Assembly (NCBI GenBank): GCA_944990035.1
Contig: CALYLX010000098.1
Span: 496,001-560,000, forward strand
Direction: 5' to 3'
DNA: 64,000 nucleotides
Origin: Clitopilus passeckerianus
Lineage: Eukaryota; Basidiomycota; Agaricomycetes; Agaricales; Entolomataceae
Shown: positions 12,791 through 24,478 of the stretch, piece by piece
Numbering within the stretch: position 1 is the stretch's first letter
Layout of the letters: each line of letters begins with the position of its first letter
Position numbers and translations under genes: made by a program
The notes under the pieces: generated by a model
Database searches by the model: none
Told to the model about the DNA's origin: nothing
What the model saw: only the letters and a program-made list of their open reading frames with translations

Positions 12791-13770
12791 TACAAAACCT
12801 CAATTTCCTCGGATGAGACATTTGAAAGGCAAAAAAGGCTTCAAGGCAGCTTAAATAACAAGCAGGATGGGGGTATCTTGAAGTGCGTGAACTTTGTAAG
12901 GCAAGCTTTCGGTCAACGGTAATACTTACAAGGATTGTGAAGGCCAACGACCAACGTCCATACCCGTAATATCCCACGCGCACATCTCTCTGAGCCCCCA
13001 CCAAGCAAACGCAAAGGCGTACCATTTTATCCGCGCCGTCGTGTTTAGACCATGTCAACAAGTTGACAAGACTGGAACCGAATGTGCAATCCACATTTCG
13101 CGGAATGGGAGAGGAGAGCCGCTATTAGCTGTCATGGCGTTGAAACCTACACCGAGGACGACATTGGCCTTCAAAATCCGCCGCACACAGGCCATCATTC
13201 TGCAGAAGGAACGTCGGCTGTGCTAGCAGACTGAAGAAGAGGGCGTCTTAATATATGCCGGCTACGGGAACACTTGTCGATATGATGTGGCCCAGTGGGT
13301 GTTTTCAAACTTTCAGCTTTCCGAGCAATTACTTACAACAAGCACTATCTAGGTCATACTCTTCTCATAATCTTCTTTTATCTTGGGCTATTTGAACTGG
13401 AGAACGACTTGGATTTTTGTATCAAATGCAACCCTGCACCCGGGCTTCCAAGTCTTTGCTAGGTTCATGTCTGGAAAGAGACGAAAGGTCATCCTTGGAT
13501 CCAACCCCAAGCCTCAGGCCTTAGTTATCATCCTCCCATGCTCATCTGAAACGACAACTCGAGGATATCGTAACGCTACGCTCTCCCCGGCCGCTTAGCG
13601 ATGGGCCATGGGCAGATGTGGAGCAGCTCCCCCAGGCGAAATGCTGGCTATGACCCGCAAACCCCTTCGGCATCTCGGTAAAATCCTCCCAGCAACATTC
13701 AGCAGCATTCCGCAGTTTCCTATGATGGTGTCGCCCGAAGCTTCGGGATGGAGAGTTCAATCAACTGCCT
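12790..13770. repeat. Unidentified duplicated segment, copy 3 of 3
   Basis: Partner of 6185-7160 and of 4290-4580. A minus-strand piece reads VRVGYYGYGRWSLAFTIL and stops at a GTAAGT donor-like site. The matching piece in copy 2 keeps MGYYGDGRWPSLSTI. A plus-strand piece reads LFELENDLDFCIKC. It lies directly upstream of the intact His/Gly/Tyr-rich gene. No copy has a long intact frame. Confidence 0.6.
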
Positions 13771-13922
13771 CCGAAGTATGACATCAATATCACATATTGT
13801 ATCTATTCCCTCCGCCAAGCCAACATTGTACTGTTGGTTTATAATACCACGTTCGACATCTCCTGCACCACAAAAACCACACGACAACCCCTCTCTTGCA
13901 TTCCTTTAATTCTCAGGGATAA

Positions 13923-14696
13923 ATGTACGGAAATCAACCATACCAAGCAACAGCGCCAGTCGGTGCGCCTCAAACCGTTGTCGTACGCTCAGGTCGTAGC
14001 CCTCACCGACATCGACACCACCACCATCGCAGTTACAGCAGCGGGCACCACCACCACCATCACAGACCTAGAAGTTACAGCTACAGCCGCTCCGCGACTC
14101 CCTACTCGTCAAGCTACTCAGGAGCTAGTGTAATGTCACCCTACCCCACCACTCAACCCCAACTTCTCCCGCAACAACCGGCTGGTATGATGGGAGGAAC
14201 CGCGCAGACGATAGCAGCACCCCAACCTCAGATTCAGACGGCCGGAGTCGGACAAGGATTAGGCTGGCAAGCAGCCCTTCACCCCAGTTTCGCACAAGAA
14301 CCTCTTTCGCTGTCAAGTGGATATCACCACCACCACCACCACTTGCACAGGTCACGATCCGTACCATACGCACTACGACACTCATATTCTGCAAGTCCCT
14401 ACTCGACGTCTTATGGAGCTGATGGCGCTGCACCAGGTGTTGCAATGGCACCCTCCATGGCAGGGGCTGGGTTTGCACAACCAGCTCAGATGTACGGTTA
14501 TCCGGCTGGCGGCGGGTACCAATATGGTACAGGAGCAGCGATGACTCCGGGGGTAGCAGTCAGCGGTTATGGTGCTCAGAATACAGGCATGTCAATGGCT
14601 GGGACTCCTATGCAGGCTGCAACGACTGGGTATGGTGGTGGGATATATGGGCAGCCCACGGGAGGAGTGCCGACTGCGACGACGGTTGTTATTTGA
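13923..14696 (+). CDS. His/Gly/Tyr-rich low-complexity protein
   Basis: Uninterrupted 257-residue frame starting MYGNQPYQATAPVGAPQTVV. It contains two poly-His tracts (about residues 33-47 and 136-142), Arg-Ser-rich stretches (HRSRSVPYALRHSYSASPYS) and a C-terminal half rich in Gly, Tyr, Ala and Gln with repeated GYG and MxG motifs. No signal peptide or membrane segment is visible. Such composition is typical of disordered, phase-separating or RNA/metal-binding proteins, but I recognise no family. It lies tail to tail with the bestrophin-like gene. The decayed copy at 4580-5311 supports that it is a real gene. Function unknown. Confidence 0.7.
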   Translation: MYGNQPYQATAPVGAPQTVVVRSGRSPHRHRHHHHRSYSSGHHHHHHRPRSYSYSRSATPYSSSYSGASVMSPYPTTQPQLLPQQPAGMMGGTAQTIAAPQPQIQTAGVGQGLGWQAALHPSFAQEPLSLSSGYHHHHHHLHRSRSVPYALRHSYSASPYSTSYGADGAAPGVAMAPSMAGAGFAQPAQMYGYPAGGGYQYGTGAAMTPGVAVSGYGAQNTGMSMAGTPMQAATTGYGGGIYGQPTGGVPTATTVVI

Positions 14697-15039
14697 TGAC
14701 GGGAAATCTAGAACCAATAAAGGCTTTAATAGCATACTAATATTTATCAATCATGTATACCTCAATCCCGTTAATTATTGGATTATTAGTGGAATGTATC
14801 CAATCAACGAGCACCCCACCAATGGACTGGAATTATTTTTGACAGCGATTTTACCACCTAATTGTGGAGCAAAGAACGCCTCGTATTGATTCAACTGATA
14901 CAACGATACAAATATAAATGTCTTCAAAACGAACCAGAAGCTAGGAATACAATGCAGGAATAGCATCTTCAAGTTCATAATCATCAGCATTCGAACAACC
15001 CATCCTCTCCGGTCGTCATTACGACTGCCCACCTCCGTC

Positions 15040-17432
15040 TCAAGCACTCATAGCCTCAACCATTGAATCCCTTCCCCTTCTTAACCACTCCCTTGGTGCG
15101 ATCCTCTCACTCGCATCTGGATCCTCCACCAACACGTCAGGGTCTCCGGTAAACAACAGATCGTTCTGCAGCGAGAATGCCCATTCCGACGGGTGAGGTG
15201 GTGGGGCAGATGTGAGGGCCCGAAGTTCGTTAGCTGTCAAGGAGGGATTAGCGGCTGGCCTTTGGGGAGGTGAGGAGAAAGGACAACGTACGGATGATGT
15301 TTTGCGTGAAGTGGTCGAGGTTCTAGAAAGGCGAGGCTTCAGAAGGGACTTGAGAGGTAACTTTGTCGAAGGGCCCTTACCAGGTCGTTCCTGTCGTAGC
15401 CGAACGGATCTATGGATAGAAGTCGAGAATGAGATTTACAGTCAAATGTATTGAAAATGTATTGAAAAACGAACTTTCAATTTCTTCACCCGCAACCAGG
15501 AACCCAAGGAACATGAAGCACTGGATACAGGGAATTGTTAGCGGCACCGAAGGAGGGTCGAATAAGCGACATACGACAATAACCGTTCCTGGAATGGTGA
15601 GCCACCCGAATGTCGGCCAAATTTGACAGGGCTAGGAAATATTGAGGGACACTTTAATGCATGCAAATCAGGGGAGGAACTGACGAGGAAGAAGCAGTAG
15701 ATGAGGGTGACCATCCATAAGTGTATAGAGTACCTGGGGCGCAAATTAATTTAGGACTAGGGCTATAGCAGGAGAGAGAACGACATACGAGAATGGGATA
15801 GGTGTAGTCAGGATACGTTCCAGGCTGGTCAGAGCTTCGACGAGCTGGTTCAAGGAGGAGAAAAGTTGGTCTGAATGTAAGCCTCATTAGTCTCAAGGCT
15901 ATGTGTGAAGCAAGAAAAAACCTTACTGATAGTGGGTACATCACCCTGTTTCCTCTCCTGTACCGCGGCGACGTACGAGCTCTACAGAGAACCATCAGCA
16001 CAGAGCTCGCATCTCCAAAGTAGAGCAAGGAACCTCACCAAATAAAGCGTAATCTCCAACGGCAAATTATGACTGATCGTACTATTCTTCATCCTCGCTC
16101 TCAACCTCGTCGCCTTGCTGCTCTTCAACAAATTTCCCTTATTCGTCAACCAATCAATGAGGGACGAAAACGGGAAACAATTCAACGACTGCAACTTCGG
16201 CGGCATCTTCGCTGGCATGAGGTACTTCTCATCCTGCCTCGACAGCAGGACCTTTTCCCGTAAGGAAGGTCCCCGCTGAAGCGGCCTTCTAGGTATCTCG
16301 GAAGACTTGCTATGCCCCCGCCGATGATGAGAAGATCGAGTAGGATCCAAGAACCGGGCCTTCTTGGCGATCTTGTCAATGGGAGAAGTAACAGGGTGAG
16401 GAAGGATCTCGTCATTCTGGGAGTCCTCCGACCCGACCTTGGTGGAATGAGTTTCGTGGGTTTGGGAGGACCATTCGCTGGGGGACTTGGCGGTGTGGTG
16501 GGACACAATAGAGAAGGGTTCTGTTGTGGCGGAGGAGATGACATTGAGTTTCTCCTGTGCGACGGAGGTTGAAGCTGCGTTTCCCGGACGTTGTTGGGTG
16601 GCATCTGATGCTTGGGGAATACCTGCGGGCAGGGCATAGGCTGGAAGAAACTTGACGAGGTAATACAGGTCTCTGAGGAGGGTAGTCAATAAAAGTGACT
16701 GTCTGCGGGATGAGAAGACTCACTTATAGTAAATCCCGTCTTCGCCTCGTAGATAATGCTTGACAGATGCGGCGAAGGCTTCCACCAGGTTCAAAACGGA
16801 CTTCTTCTCGATTAAGCTACACGCCGCAGTCTGTTCGGCCAATCCGTCTTCTGGTGGCGCTGGGTCTACGCATATAATTCTTAGAAAAAGGTCTTCTCAC
16901 CGAGGACGTACGACGACTTACCAGTAACATGAAACCAGACTGTTCTTGCAAATGTTCGGCTCGCGAGAACGATGCTTGACCAAAGTCTCCTGCCCTCATT
17001 GTATCGTTCAAATGATGATGTGGTTCTGTAGGATATAACGAAACCTAGCACCGTTCCGACACTGAAAACATGTTTCAGGGACCTTCATGAATGAAACTGC
17101 AATCGTCAGTGCGTACACCGTCAACAGCGTGTTCGAAAAGTGAAGGTTATGGCCGTGGTGATTCAGGATGGTCACAAGTGTCGACCAGGCGCCGAAGAAA
17201 TCAGCATATGCCAGCAACGGAACAGCGCTGTCGCCAGAACGGCATTGACAAAGTTGGCTCCGGGTCGCTCCCGAGGAGCAAATCTGTGCGATGAAGCACG
17301 GTCAGTTGCTGTTTGTCTGCGACAAGCAGAGCTAAGATGACTCACGGATCCGGTCCACGAAATCCCCTGTGAGGCAAATTCGGCGCATCACTTGTCTGTG
17401 AAGGTAGAGGACAATGTAAGTCGACATCGGAG
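15040..17432 (-). CDS. Bestrophin-like (UPF0187) anion channel
   Basis: Intron-rich minus-strand gene ending at the TGA at 15040-15042. Exons that join in frame encode FSNTLLTVVGTVLGFVISYR, then TSSFERYNEGRRLWSSIVLASR and FARTVWFHV. After these come a cytosolic loop rich in Ser, Lys and Arg, TSLERILTTPIPFSY, a membrane segment IHLWMVTLIYCFFL, LGFLVAGEEIENPFGYDRNDL and a C-terminal tail ending DSMVEAMSA. The SYRTxSSxERYxEGRxLW block and the NPFGYDxNDLxL motif are hallmarks of the fungal bestrophin/UPF0187 family, which are chloride channels of the plasma membrane or endomembranes. At least nine introns of about 50 bases. The N-terminal exon is unsettled: the frame reading VNAVLATALF and the frame reading PLLAYADFFGAWSTL are offset by one near 17230, so the start near 17432 is tentative. 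Confidence 0.85.
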
Positions 17433-17449
17433 GCGCTGGTACCGGGAAA

Positions 17450-20400
17450 TGAAATGAAGGCGACGCACGTTTAAGCTTGGAAGCGAACTCGGCTGGAAGG
17501 CCATGCTTCTGTGAGGCCTGTGGATGTCAAAATGGCGCTGCTCGTTGAGTTGGCCAACCCTGGCAATCTAACGAGCCAGTGTAGAGGATAGAGGGAAGGT
17601 AAATGTGGGGTAGTCGCCGTGTTGTTCAGCGTAAATTGGCCATTGGAGCTGGCCCTGGTCATAAGATGCAGACTGAGCTGGTGAAGCATCGATGATTGGA
17701 GCGATAGCAAGCCACTCCTCACACCTCCTGTCATCTCATTGATTCTTTTTCCCAAATAAATCCTTCTATTCACTTCGAATTCAATGTACAGTTCCAGACT
17801 ATTACGAGGGCAAGTAAATACAGATGGGCAAAAGACCAAAAAAAAAGGGAGTGGTATGTATAATAAAGCTGATTGATAAATTATCAACGACCGTATGTGG
17901 CAACTTGAGAGAATGCTGAGTTGGACAACATAAGATACCCTCGAGCCTACTAATTGCGATTCGACCGAAACTATGGAAAAATCGACGAGAAAGGAGTGAA
18001 GTATCGTTGCTTGCCCAAGCAACTCGGCCATGAGGTGCGACGGAGTTTTTGTGGTGGCGTCGATTGTCGCCAGGTGTCTGCACCACCATGACGAGCAGCG
18101 AAGGCGAAGCTGAGTCGGTGTCGATATGTAGAAACGACGAAGTGAAAAGTCGATAAAGAAAGTGTTCTTTGAATGAGAACTTGTGTCTGAACTTGCCGGT
18201 ATCCGCCACTCATCGTCTTCTCCCAGCTCCCAGTATCCCAAACGCCCACCACCACCAAACGCGGCGCTGAGCGCTGGCGAGTGGATCCGCAACGAGGAGG
18301 AACTACCATGTTGGTGGATCAGCCTCCTCCTTCTTCCACTTGGGCGAGTCTCCTCTCTTCCATTCCGGTGAATCCCTCTTCCACTTGGGTGAGTCTCCAC
18401 GCTTCCACTCCGGTGAATCCCTCTTCCACTTGGGTGAATCTCCTCTCTTCCACTCGGGTGGTTCTCGTCTCCACTTCGGTGAGTCTCCCCTCAGTTCAAG
18501 AACCTAAAAAGGGAGGTAAGGAAAATGAAAGAGGGTCCAAGTATCTGGGTGACTTACAGCGTCAACGACCTCTCGGACAACATCTTCACGAACAACAAGT
18601 TTGTTGTCATTGCCCTAAGCACCCAGTTGTGATGAACTCAGGCTACGACCAGTCATCAAATCTACTCACAATAGGCAGGGCACTCGTCAAGAGCAATGCT
18701 GAAGCAGCGCAAGCAATCAAGGCAGGGAAGCGCATCTTTGTTAGGGAGGAGGGGGATGGAGACGAGGGGATTTTTGTGCTAAGCTTGATTTGGAGTGCGA
18801 AATGTTTTATACACAAACTGACACTAGTCCAAATGCAGATTTCACTCAATTCAGCGATCACAAGGGTCCCTGTTCCTTGGTCGGTGCCTGAACCAAACCT
18901 CATGTCCACACCATTCACCGAGCCCTCTGTCACCCGCTCGAACCGATCGCCGAGTGCCCTTGGGACGTTCCTCCGCTCCTTACTGTGCCCGTGCCACTTC
19001 TACGGTACTTTCGAGAAGGCATTTTACCCCCCGTTTTCGCAGGAATTGTCTCTTGCGAGAAATCGTATGGAAATGACGCGTACTGGGGAACACTGATGTG
19101 CGTTGGAGCTACCCTCCGGAAGGAGTTACAATGTTCACATGGTGGTATTTTCCAATCGTTTCCCTGACGCTCTTGGACAATTGCTTGGTGGACATTTTCC
19201 GGTGCCGTTGCTGGGCCTTGATTTCCATGACCGCAGCGGCGGCCAGGAAGGTGTCACCCGCATGTACAGACGCATGTGTTTTGGATGAACGCCTAGGTAA
19301 TACCAAGCGCTGACGTGATAGGTGTCGACTTATCTCTGGAAACTGGGATGAAGCCATATGCCTACCACTTGCAGATTGCATCTGGTGTGGCGGAAACAAT
19401 GATTACACGCATAAAATCCCATCTCATCGCATGGTCTGAGCCGGTCGAACCTTCCAAATTTCCAGTTAATCACTCATCAATTGATACAGGTCGCACAAAA
19501 CATCGGTTGTTGCCCCACCGGAGAGATTCTAATCACTCCCGGAATCTTCTGACGTCGTCGATGCCGGCCATGTCTGCAACGATGGTTAGGACGACCAGCA
19601 CGCATTGACAACTCAAATGAAAAGCAAAATTTAAGTGCGTCCTTCTTTCATTTACACAGCTTGGCGACTTTCAAGAAGGCATCAGGCACTAAGAATGCCT
19701 TCTTCATTTCGATCGTCACGTATTAAGGTTTCGAATACCCGGCCACCGGCCTCATGCAAAAATAGTTTGTAGTTGTCTGCTTCCGTCATATCTACGCTTG
19801 TGACCTTGCGTGGCATGCTCCCAACCTGTCCGCGTTCAAAATCATCCGCCATCGGATGGCCAGTTGGCACGAGGTTTGTTGATTATGTACCTCCCCTATC
19901 CCAACTCCACAAGAGAATCCGCTCGCACCGTCCCGCCTGGTCGTTCCGTCTTCCGACGTTCGTTAACTCTCCGAGTCATCTCATGTTTCAACGTCGTCGG
20001 CGTAAATTCGCATGAACCTTCAGACGCTCGGGCGGTCTTAGGCATAGTTCAAATCCACCTCTATTCGTGGCTGGATGACAGACATGATCCAAAGCAGAAG
20101 GCATTCTTTTTCTGATTTCGGCAACTCCGCCGATATCGTCTTGGTGGGATAGAAATCAAGATTCTATCATCACCGTTACTGCCCCAGAATAACAGTATTC
20201 AAAACCTTGCCGTTGCCCGTTGCCCTTGGCTGTCTGACGCCACCACAAAACGAACAAAAAATGCTTACAATGTTGACCCGACGATAAAGGCACATTTCTG
20301 AAAAGAGCTGTCGTATGGAGGTTTCCTGGGGCTCGGTGTGAATTGTTTATCCTTGGTCGTGTTGTCTGTCTGACACGAGATTCTTTGGGCTTAACGAACG

Positions 20401-21431
20401 TTGCTGACGCCAAATTTAACTCCTGTAACGAGTTCTTTACCGACGCTTGGCTTCTCCCATCGGCAGATAAGCCTTGATATATCTTTATATGGAGGGCTCG
20501 TCTACGCTTGCTTGGCCCCTACCTCCAGTACCGAGCGAAGTTATCCAAAATAGATCCCCTCTTCCCACTGGTTGTTTGCGACTCTCAGGTCAAAGTTAAA
20601 ATGAACGATCACCGGCCCGCCTCGATTGGGTGTCTAGAGCTCTATAGCTCACGAGTTCACTTGGGATTTCCACGTTTCGATTGATTCGACTGATTTGTGG
20701 AAAAGGAATCTTGATGACCGTTTGGACTCAGTTTACTTACCGGGGAACCAATAGAGAGTCAGCCTCAAGGCGTCACACTGAATGAAGGGTGTCGTGCACC
20801 CCCTGTGTCGCCTGAATGTGACTGTCACCGACCGCCATTGACGTACCAGACGTACCTCGAACTCAGGCTCGGCGGCAAGGCTTTGGCAGGAGATGGCAGA
20901 CAGGTACTCTTTTTTTACTGATAGACAGAAGGCAAGGTTTTCTCCAGGAATTTTTCATTTTTCATTTACCTTTATCGAAACATAGCTTTTGGGGTGCTTG
21001 GGTGATTGAGAGGGAAGTGAGGCGCTTACCGTGGGCGAAAGGGTAAGGAACAGGAACAACGTAGCTCTGTGATTAAGAATTCTCGATCGAGGGGGAGGGA
21101 AGGTGAGGGTAGGTTACCCTTTGTCCCCTCCAACTACCGCAGCAGAGGGCCTCGAGCGAAGCCATGAATACCCATACCAGGCGTTTAGACGGCGATACAG
21201 AACAGGATCGGCGTATAAGCTTCCCAGAACAGACCTGGCCTGAAAGAACGGACACGGAGGCCCGAAAGCCTGCAGGTGATAGGTGTTAAGTCGACGGACG
21301 TTCTATTGTCAGGTACCATAGAATGGAAGCAGACAATTGAGGTACCTGAGTGCCTCTTGTCACCTCCAATGATCCATTACCTATTAATCACCAAGCCTAC
21401 TGCCAGCGTACCAACTGGTAACTAGACGCTT
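17450..21431. other. Gene-poor stretch of about 4 kb
   Basis: It holds long overlapping frames of low complexity on both strands (minus 17471-18400, 309 residues, and plus 18281-19096, 271 residues) that cross a tandem repeat. There are shorter pieces near 19100-19300 and minus 19682-19870 (reading YKLFLHEAGGRVFETLIRDD), the latter looking like a remnant of a coding exon. 20420-21430 has only one short frame (minus 21073-21255). I recognise no domain, transposase or RNA gene. Confidence 0.3.
18329..18495. repeat. Minisatellite of about 45-bp units
   Basis: Alternating 24- and 21-base subunits related to CTCTTCCACTTGGGTGAGT followed by CTCCT, and CTTCCACTCCGGTGAATCC, repeated about three and a half times with small changes. 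It accounts for the Ser/Pro/Thr-rich translations of both strands here. Confidence 0.85.
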
Positions 21432-22004
21432 TCATTTAATCGCATTTTCGAACTCGCAGACGTTGAAGCCGGAACCACCGGGTGTAGTGTCTCCTTTATG
21501 CTGCACACGCCCAGACAATATCATTTTACCAAAGTTACGGCGGACGTGACGGTGTGTGGGGAAGTCCAAACCCAGAGTTGAAGGTCGCTTGCAAAGATCT
21601 TCATTCAATTCCCTTACCCAGTCGTCTCTCTCTCCCGGACTGACCACCTGTGTGAACCAGAGCATATCAGACCAAGGTAGACCGGCGGTTTCCTCGGCAT
21701 TGAATGGCACATGTTTGACCATGAGAAGCGTACGTCTGGAACTCCTCGTAGTTAACGAATAAATGATCGAGAAGACCTCGAGAATATAAGCGCGAGTCTT
21801 CTGAGTTTCGATTGATGTCGGGATACTCTGTATTCTAAGGAGACTCGAGTGTTGCGAACGAATCGAATAGATCCGAGCCCCAGAGTGAATGTCTCGGACT
21901 CGCATTTGTGTGTTTTGATCGAGGATCTCTGCCTGAGCGTGGTCGTTGTGGCCGGACCCATGATGATGTGGATGATGAATAACTTCGGTAGATGCTGCTA
22001 TCAT
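21432..22004 (-). CDS. Hypothetical protein, 190 residues
   Basis: Single open frame starting MIAASTEVIHHPHHHGSGHN. His-rich N-terminus, a hydrophobic segment RAYILEVFSIIYSLTTR near residues 70-86, and a C-terminal part rich in charged residues (SPGERDDWVRELNEDLCKRP, VRRNFGKMILSGRVQHKGD). No family recognised. Codon pattern and length make it a plausible gene. An upstream exon is possible because AG acceptor-like sites precede the ATG. Confidence 0.45.
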   Translation of the reverse strand: MIAASTEVIHHPHHHGSGHNDHAQAEILDQNTQMRVRDIHSGARIYSIRSQHSSLLRIQSIPTSIETQKTRAYILEVFSIIYSLTTRSSRRTLLMVKHVPFNAEETAGLPWSDMLWFTQVVSPGERDDWVRELNEDLCKRPSTLGLDFPTHRHVRRNFGKMILSGRVQHKGDTTPGGSGFNVCEFENAIK

Positions 22005-22465
22005 TGTTAGAGTCAGAGTAATGTCAAGGTTTACGCCGTTACCTCCGTGATATGACGACTAGGGAAAAAATAAGTGGCGAGATCGTGCGGACGATTTGTG
22101 GCCCTGCCTGAAGTTGAGGGAGAGAAGGATTGTTCTTACATTTGAATTGCGCCACACGTCTGCTCTCAGTTTCAGTCATATTTCAGAGATTTCGGGGCTT
22201 AATTGAGGAAACCAAAACGATGAATACATTTTCGACAAGAAATATTATTCCTGTTTGATGTCAAACTATATACATAGTAATAATACAGAACGTTATTAAT
22301 TGTACAATGCAACTTCTCAAGACTTTTCATATAATATACTATGCTATCACCATCAAGGTATGGATTGGTAAGAGATATATATCACAACAATAGAGGAATG
22401 CGAACACAAGGGAGCGGTAGGTCGAAAGCGAATGCAGTGCAATCAAGACGGGATCATGAAGCAAC
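22005..22465. other. Intergenic, AT-rich
   Basis: AT-rich between 22200 and 22350. It is the likely 3' region of the C2H2 gene and the 5' region of the 190-residue frame. No gene seen. Confidence 0.4.
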
Positions 22466-23611
22466 TTACGCCGAGAGCCAAGGGTTCTTCGGAGAACTAC
22501 TGAGATCTGTCGTCGCCGACTCGGGGGACATCCATCGGAGGTTACCTGACCATCGAGAGTCATCGGACGACTGCGTGGGGGATTCCGCTACGGTAGGGGT
22601 GGTAAAGTCCAGCAGATACGAGGATCCTTTGCCCTTCGCTGAGGTATCAATTCCGTGTGTCAACAGATGCCGCTTTGCATTCGAACGTGCAGCGAAGGAC
22701 TTGTTGCAGCCGGGGATCCAGCACGCGTAGGCTGCACCGGTGAGCATTAGATCGGCATTAACAAGAATTAAACGAAGAATCCTACGTCTTGCTTTCGTAT
22801 GGGTATTTATATGAGTTCTCAAACCGCTCGGCCTGCATGCGGACAGTCAATATGGGGTGTGAGGAATAAATGTCATAATTCATTACCGAGGGAACCATTT
22901 TCCGCAGATTTCGCACTGGTGCATTTTGCTCTTCTTTTTCGGTTTCTTCGGAGTCGCCAAATCAGATTTTTGAGCTTCACTAGACCCCCAAGACTTCAAA
23001 TCGTCAATGGAGCCTATCGACGATCTGTATCCCCTGTCGCCATCGGAGTGGTACCCATGGCTGGCGGGAGATCCTCGACGGACCCTGGGCGGAGGCAGAT
23101 AAGCAGAATTATCAGAAAAATCGCTCATCCGGTCAAAACCTGATTGGAAATGAGTCTTACATCCTTTCCCTGGGTAGGGCGGCCTGGACATACCAGAGTC
23201 TGAACTGCAGGAGATAGGAGAATCTGCTTGCGTATCTGTGGAGAGTGATGGCATCCGGTATTCATCATAGCTGGAGCGGGTAAGCTCGTAATTCCTCTCA
23301 GGAATCTGAGAGGCGCTAGAGTCGGATGCAGGAGAGTCTGAGCCATGCTGAGGCGAGCGGGAACTGGAGGAGTTCGAAGAAGGAGAGTGATAGTCTGGGG
23401 GAGGCCAATCCAAGAGCACAGTCGCTAGGAAAGAAGACACCCTTGCCCTAGGTTCACTTGGTTTCGGAGTTTCTCGCTTTCGAGAAGCTACGTTCTTATG
23501 AGAAGGGTTCTGTATTGTCTCTGAAGACGAAGGAGTGTTAGAGCTGCGAGAGTCGATAGTGTCATCGTCAATACGTGTCCTCTGAGAGGATTCCGGGTAC
23601 TGCATGGTCAA
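22466..23611 (-). CDS. C2H2 zinc-finger transcription factor
   Basis: Three exons. The first (23611 to about 22885) encodes a Ser/Pro-rich disordered region of some 230 residues and ends inside the first finger. An intron with GTAATG donor and GCAG acceptor follows. The second exon completes the finger CEICGKWFPRPSGLRTHINTH. A further short intron is needed to join THTKARPYACWIPGCNKSF. Reading through it instead would insert an unlikely hydrophobic stretch. The second finger is CWIPGCNKSFAARSNAKRHLLTH, followed by a Ser-rich tail. Two adjacent fingers of this type are common in Agaricomycete nuclear DNA-binding factors. A KPKKKSK basic run before finger 1 could be a nuclear localisation signal. 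Target genes unknown. Confidence 0.88.
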
Positions 23612-24478
23612 AGCGGGAGGGAAGCTAAGGTTGAATTAACGGATAACGGCATTCTAGCTGTATGGTTGCTGGAGTTAGGAATGCGTTAAGCAGTGACGTC
23701 AATAATGGAGCTGGAGTTAAATGGTTAGTGAATAGCGCTTCGGCTAGTTTGGCAATTCCATTCAAGGATCACTACACCGTTTGCGTGGAGAGTGTGCACG
23801 TCTTCCTTGGCTCTTTCTTTTGTAATTTATCCACTTTTCTCCTTCGAATAGCTTTACTGGCAGATAAAGGCGTGTTTAAGAGCCTCGTCACAAGACTGGA
23901 ACGTTGCCGCCTATTGGAGTAGTATCCTCGTTGCTTGTGGAGCGAGAATCAACATGAGCCTGAGATTGATTATAGACTGATGAATACTGAATTCTTGTGG
24001 GTCGTAACCACCACCAGCGCTCATTTATTCTTCTCCAGCGTCAGCCTGACCAAGTTCGATGGAAGGAGCGAGATTGAGTCCGTCAGCGTCATCGGTAAAC
24101 AAACCATTTCAGCCAAACCGATCATTCAATATATTGCCGGAAGCTCGGTGATAAACGGAGACCCCTTTGAGCGTCGCAGATGGCCCACCGTGATTATGAG
24201 ATCACAGAAAAAAGGACAGAACCTCTTGGACTGGCTGTATCCAGTATAAGACTAGACGCCCAGATAGTTGAGGAGGAGATCAACCCTGCAGAAATTGAAT
24301 TTTCTTCGCTGACTAAGCGGGGAACTCGGCGTTCTTGCCGTCATCCAGACCAGCCAAATCAAGGTGACCATGTGGGGTACTCGGCCAGACATAACAGAAC
24401 ATCTCACCACTTTCTTCGCTGTCGTCTCCTTCATATACTGACCGCTCTGAACGACCGAGAAGAACAACAAGGTGAACA
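23612..24478. other. Intergenic between C2H2 gene and EXPERA-like gene
   Basis: Divergent promoters are expected here. An 86-residue plus-strand frame (23662-23922) and a 104-residue frame (23935-24249) are open but show no domain. Confidence 0.3.

Noticed and set aside
17471..18400. 309-residue minus-strand frame
   Set aside because: Low-complexity translation crossing a minisatellite, no domain, and an equally long frame on the opposite strand.
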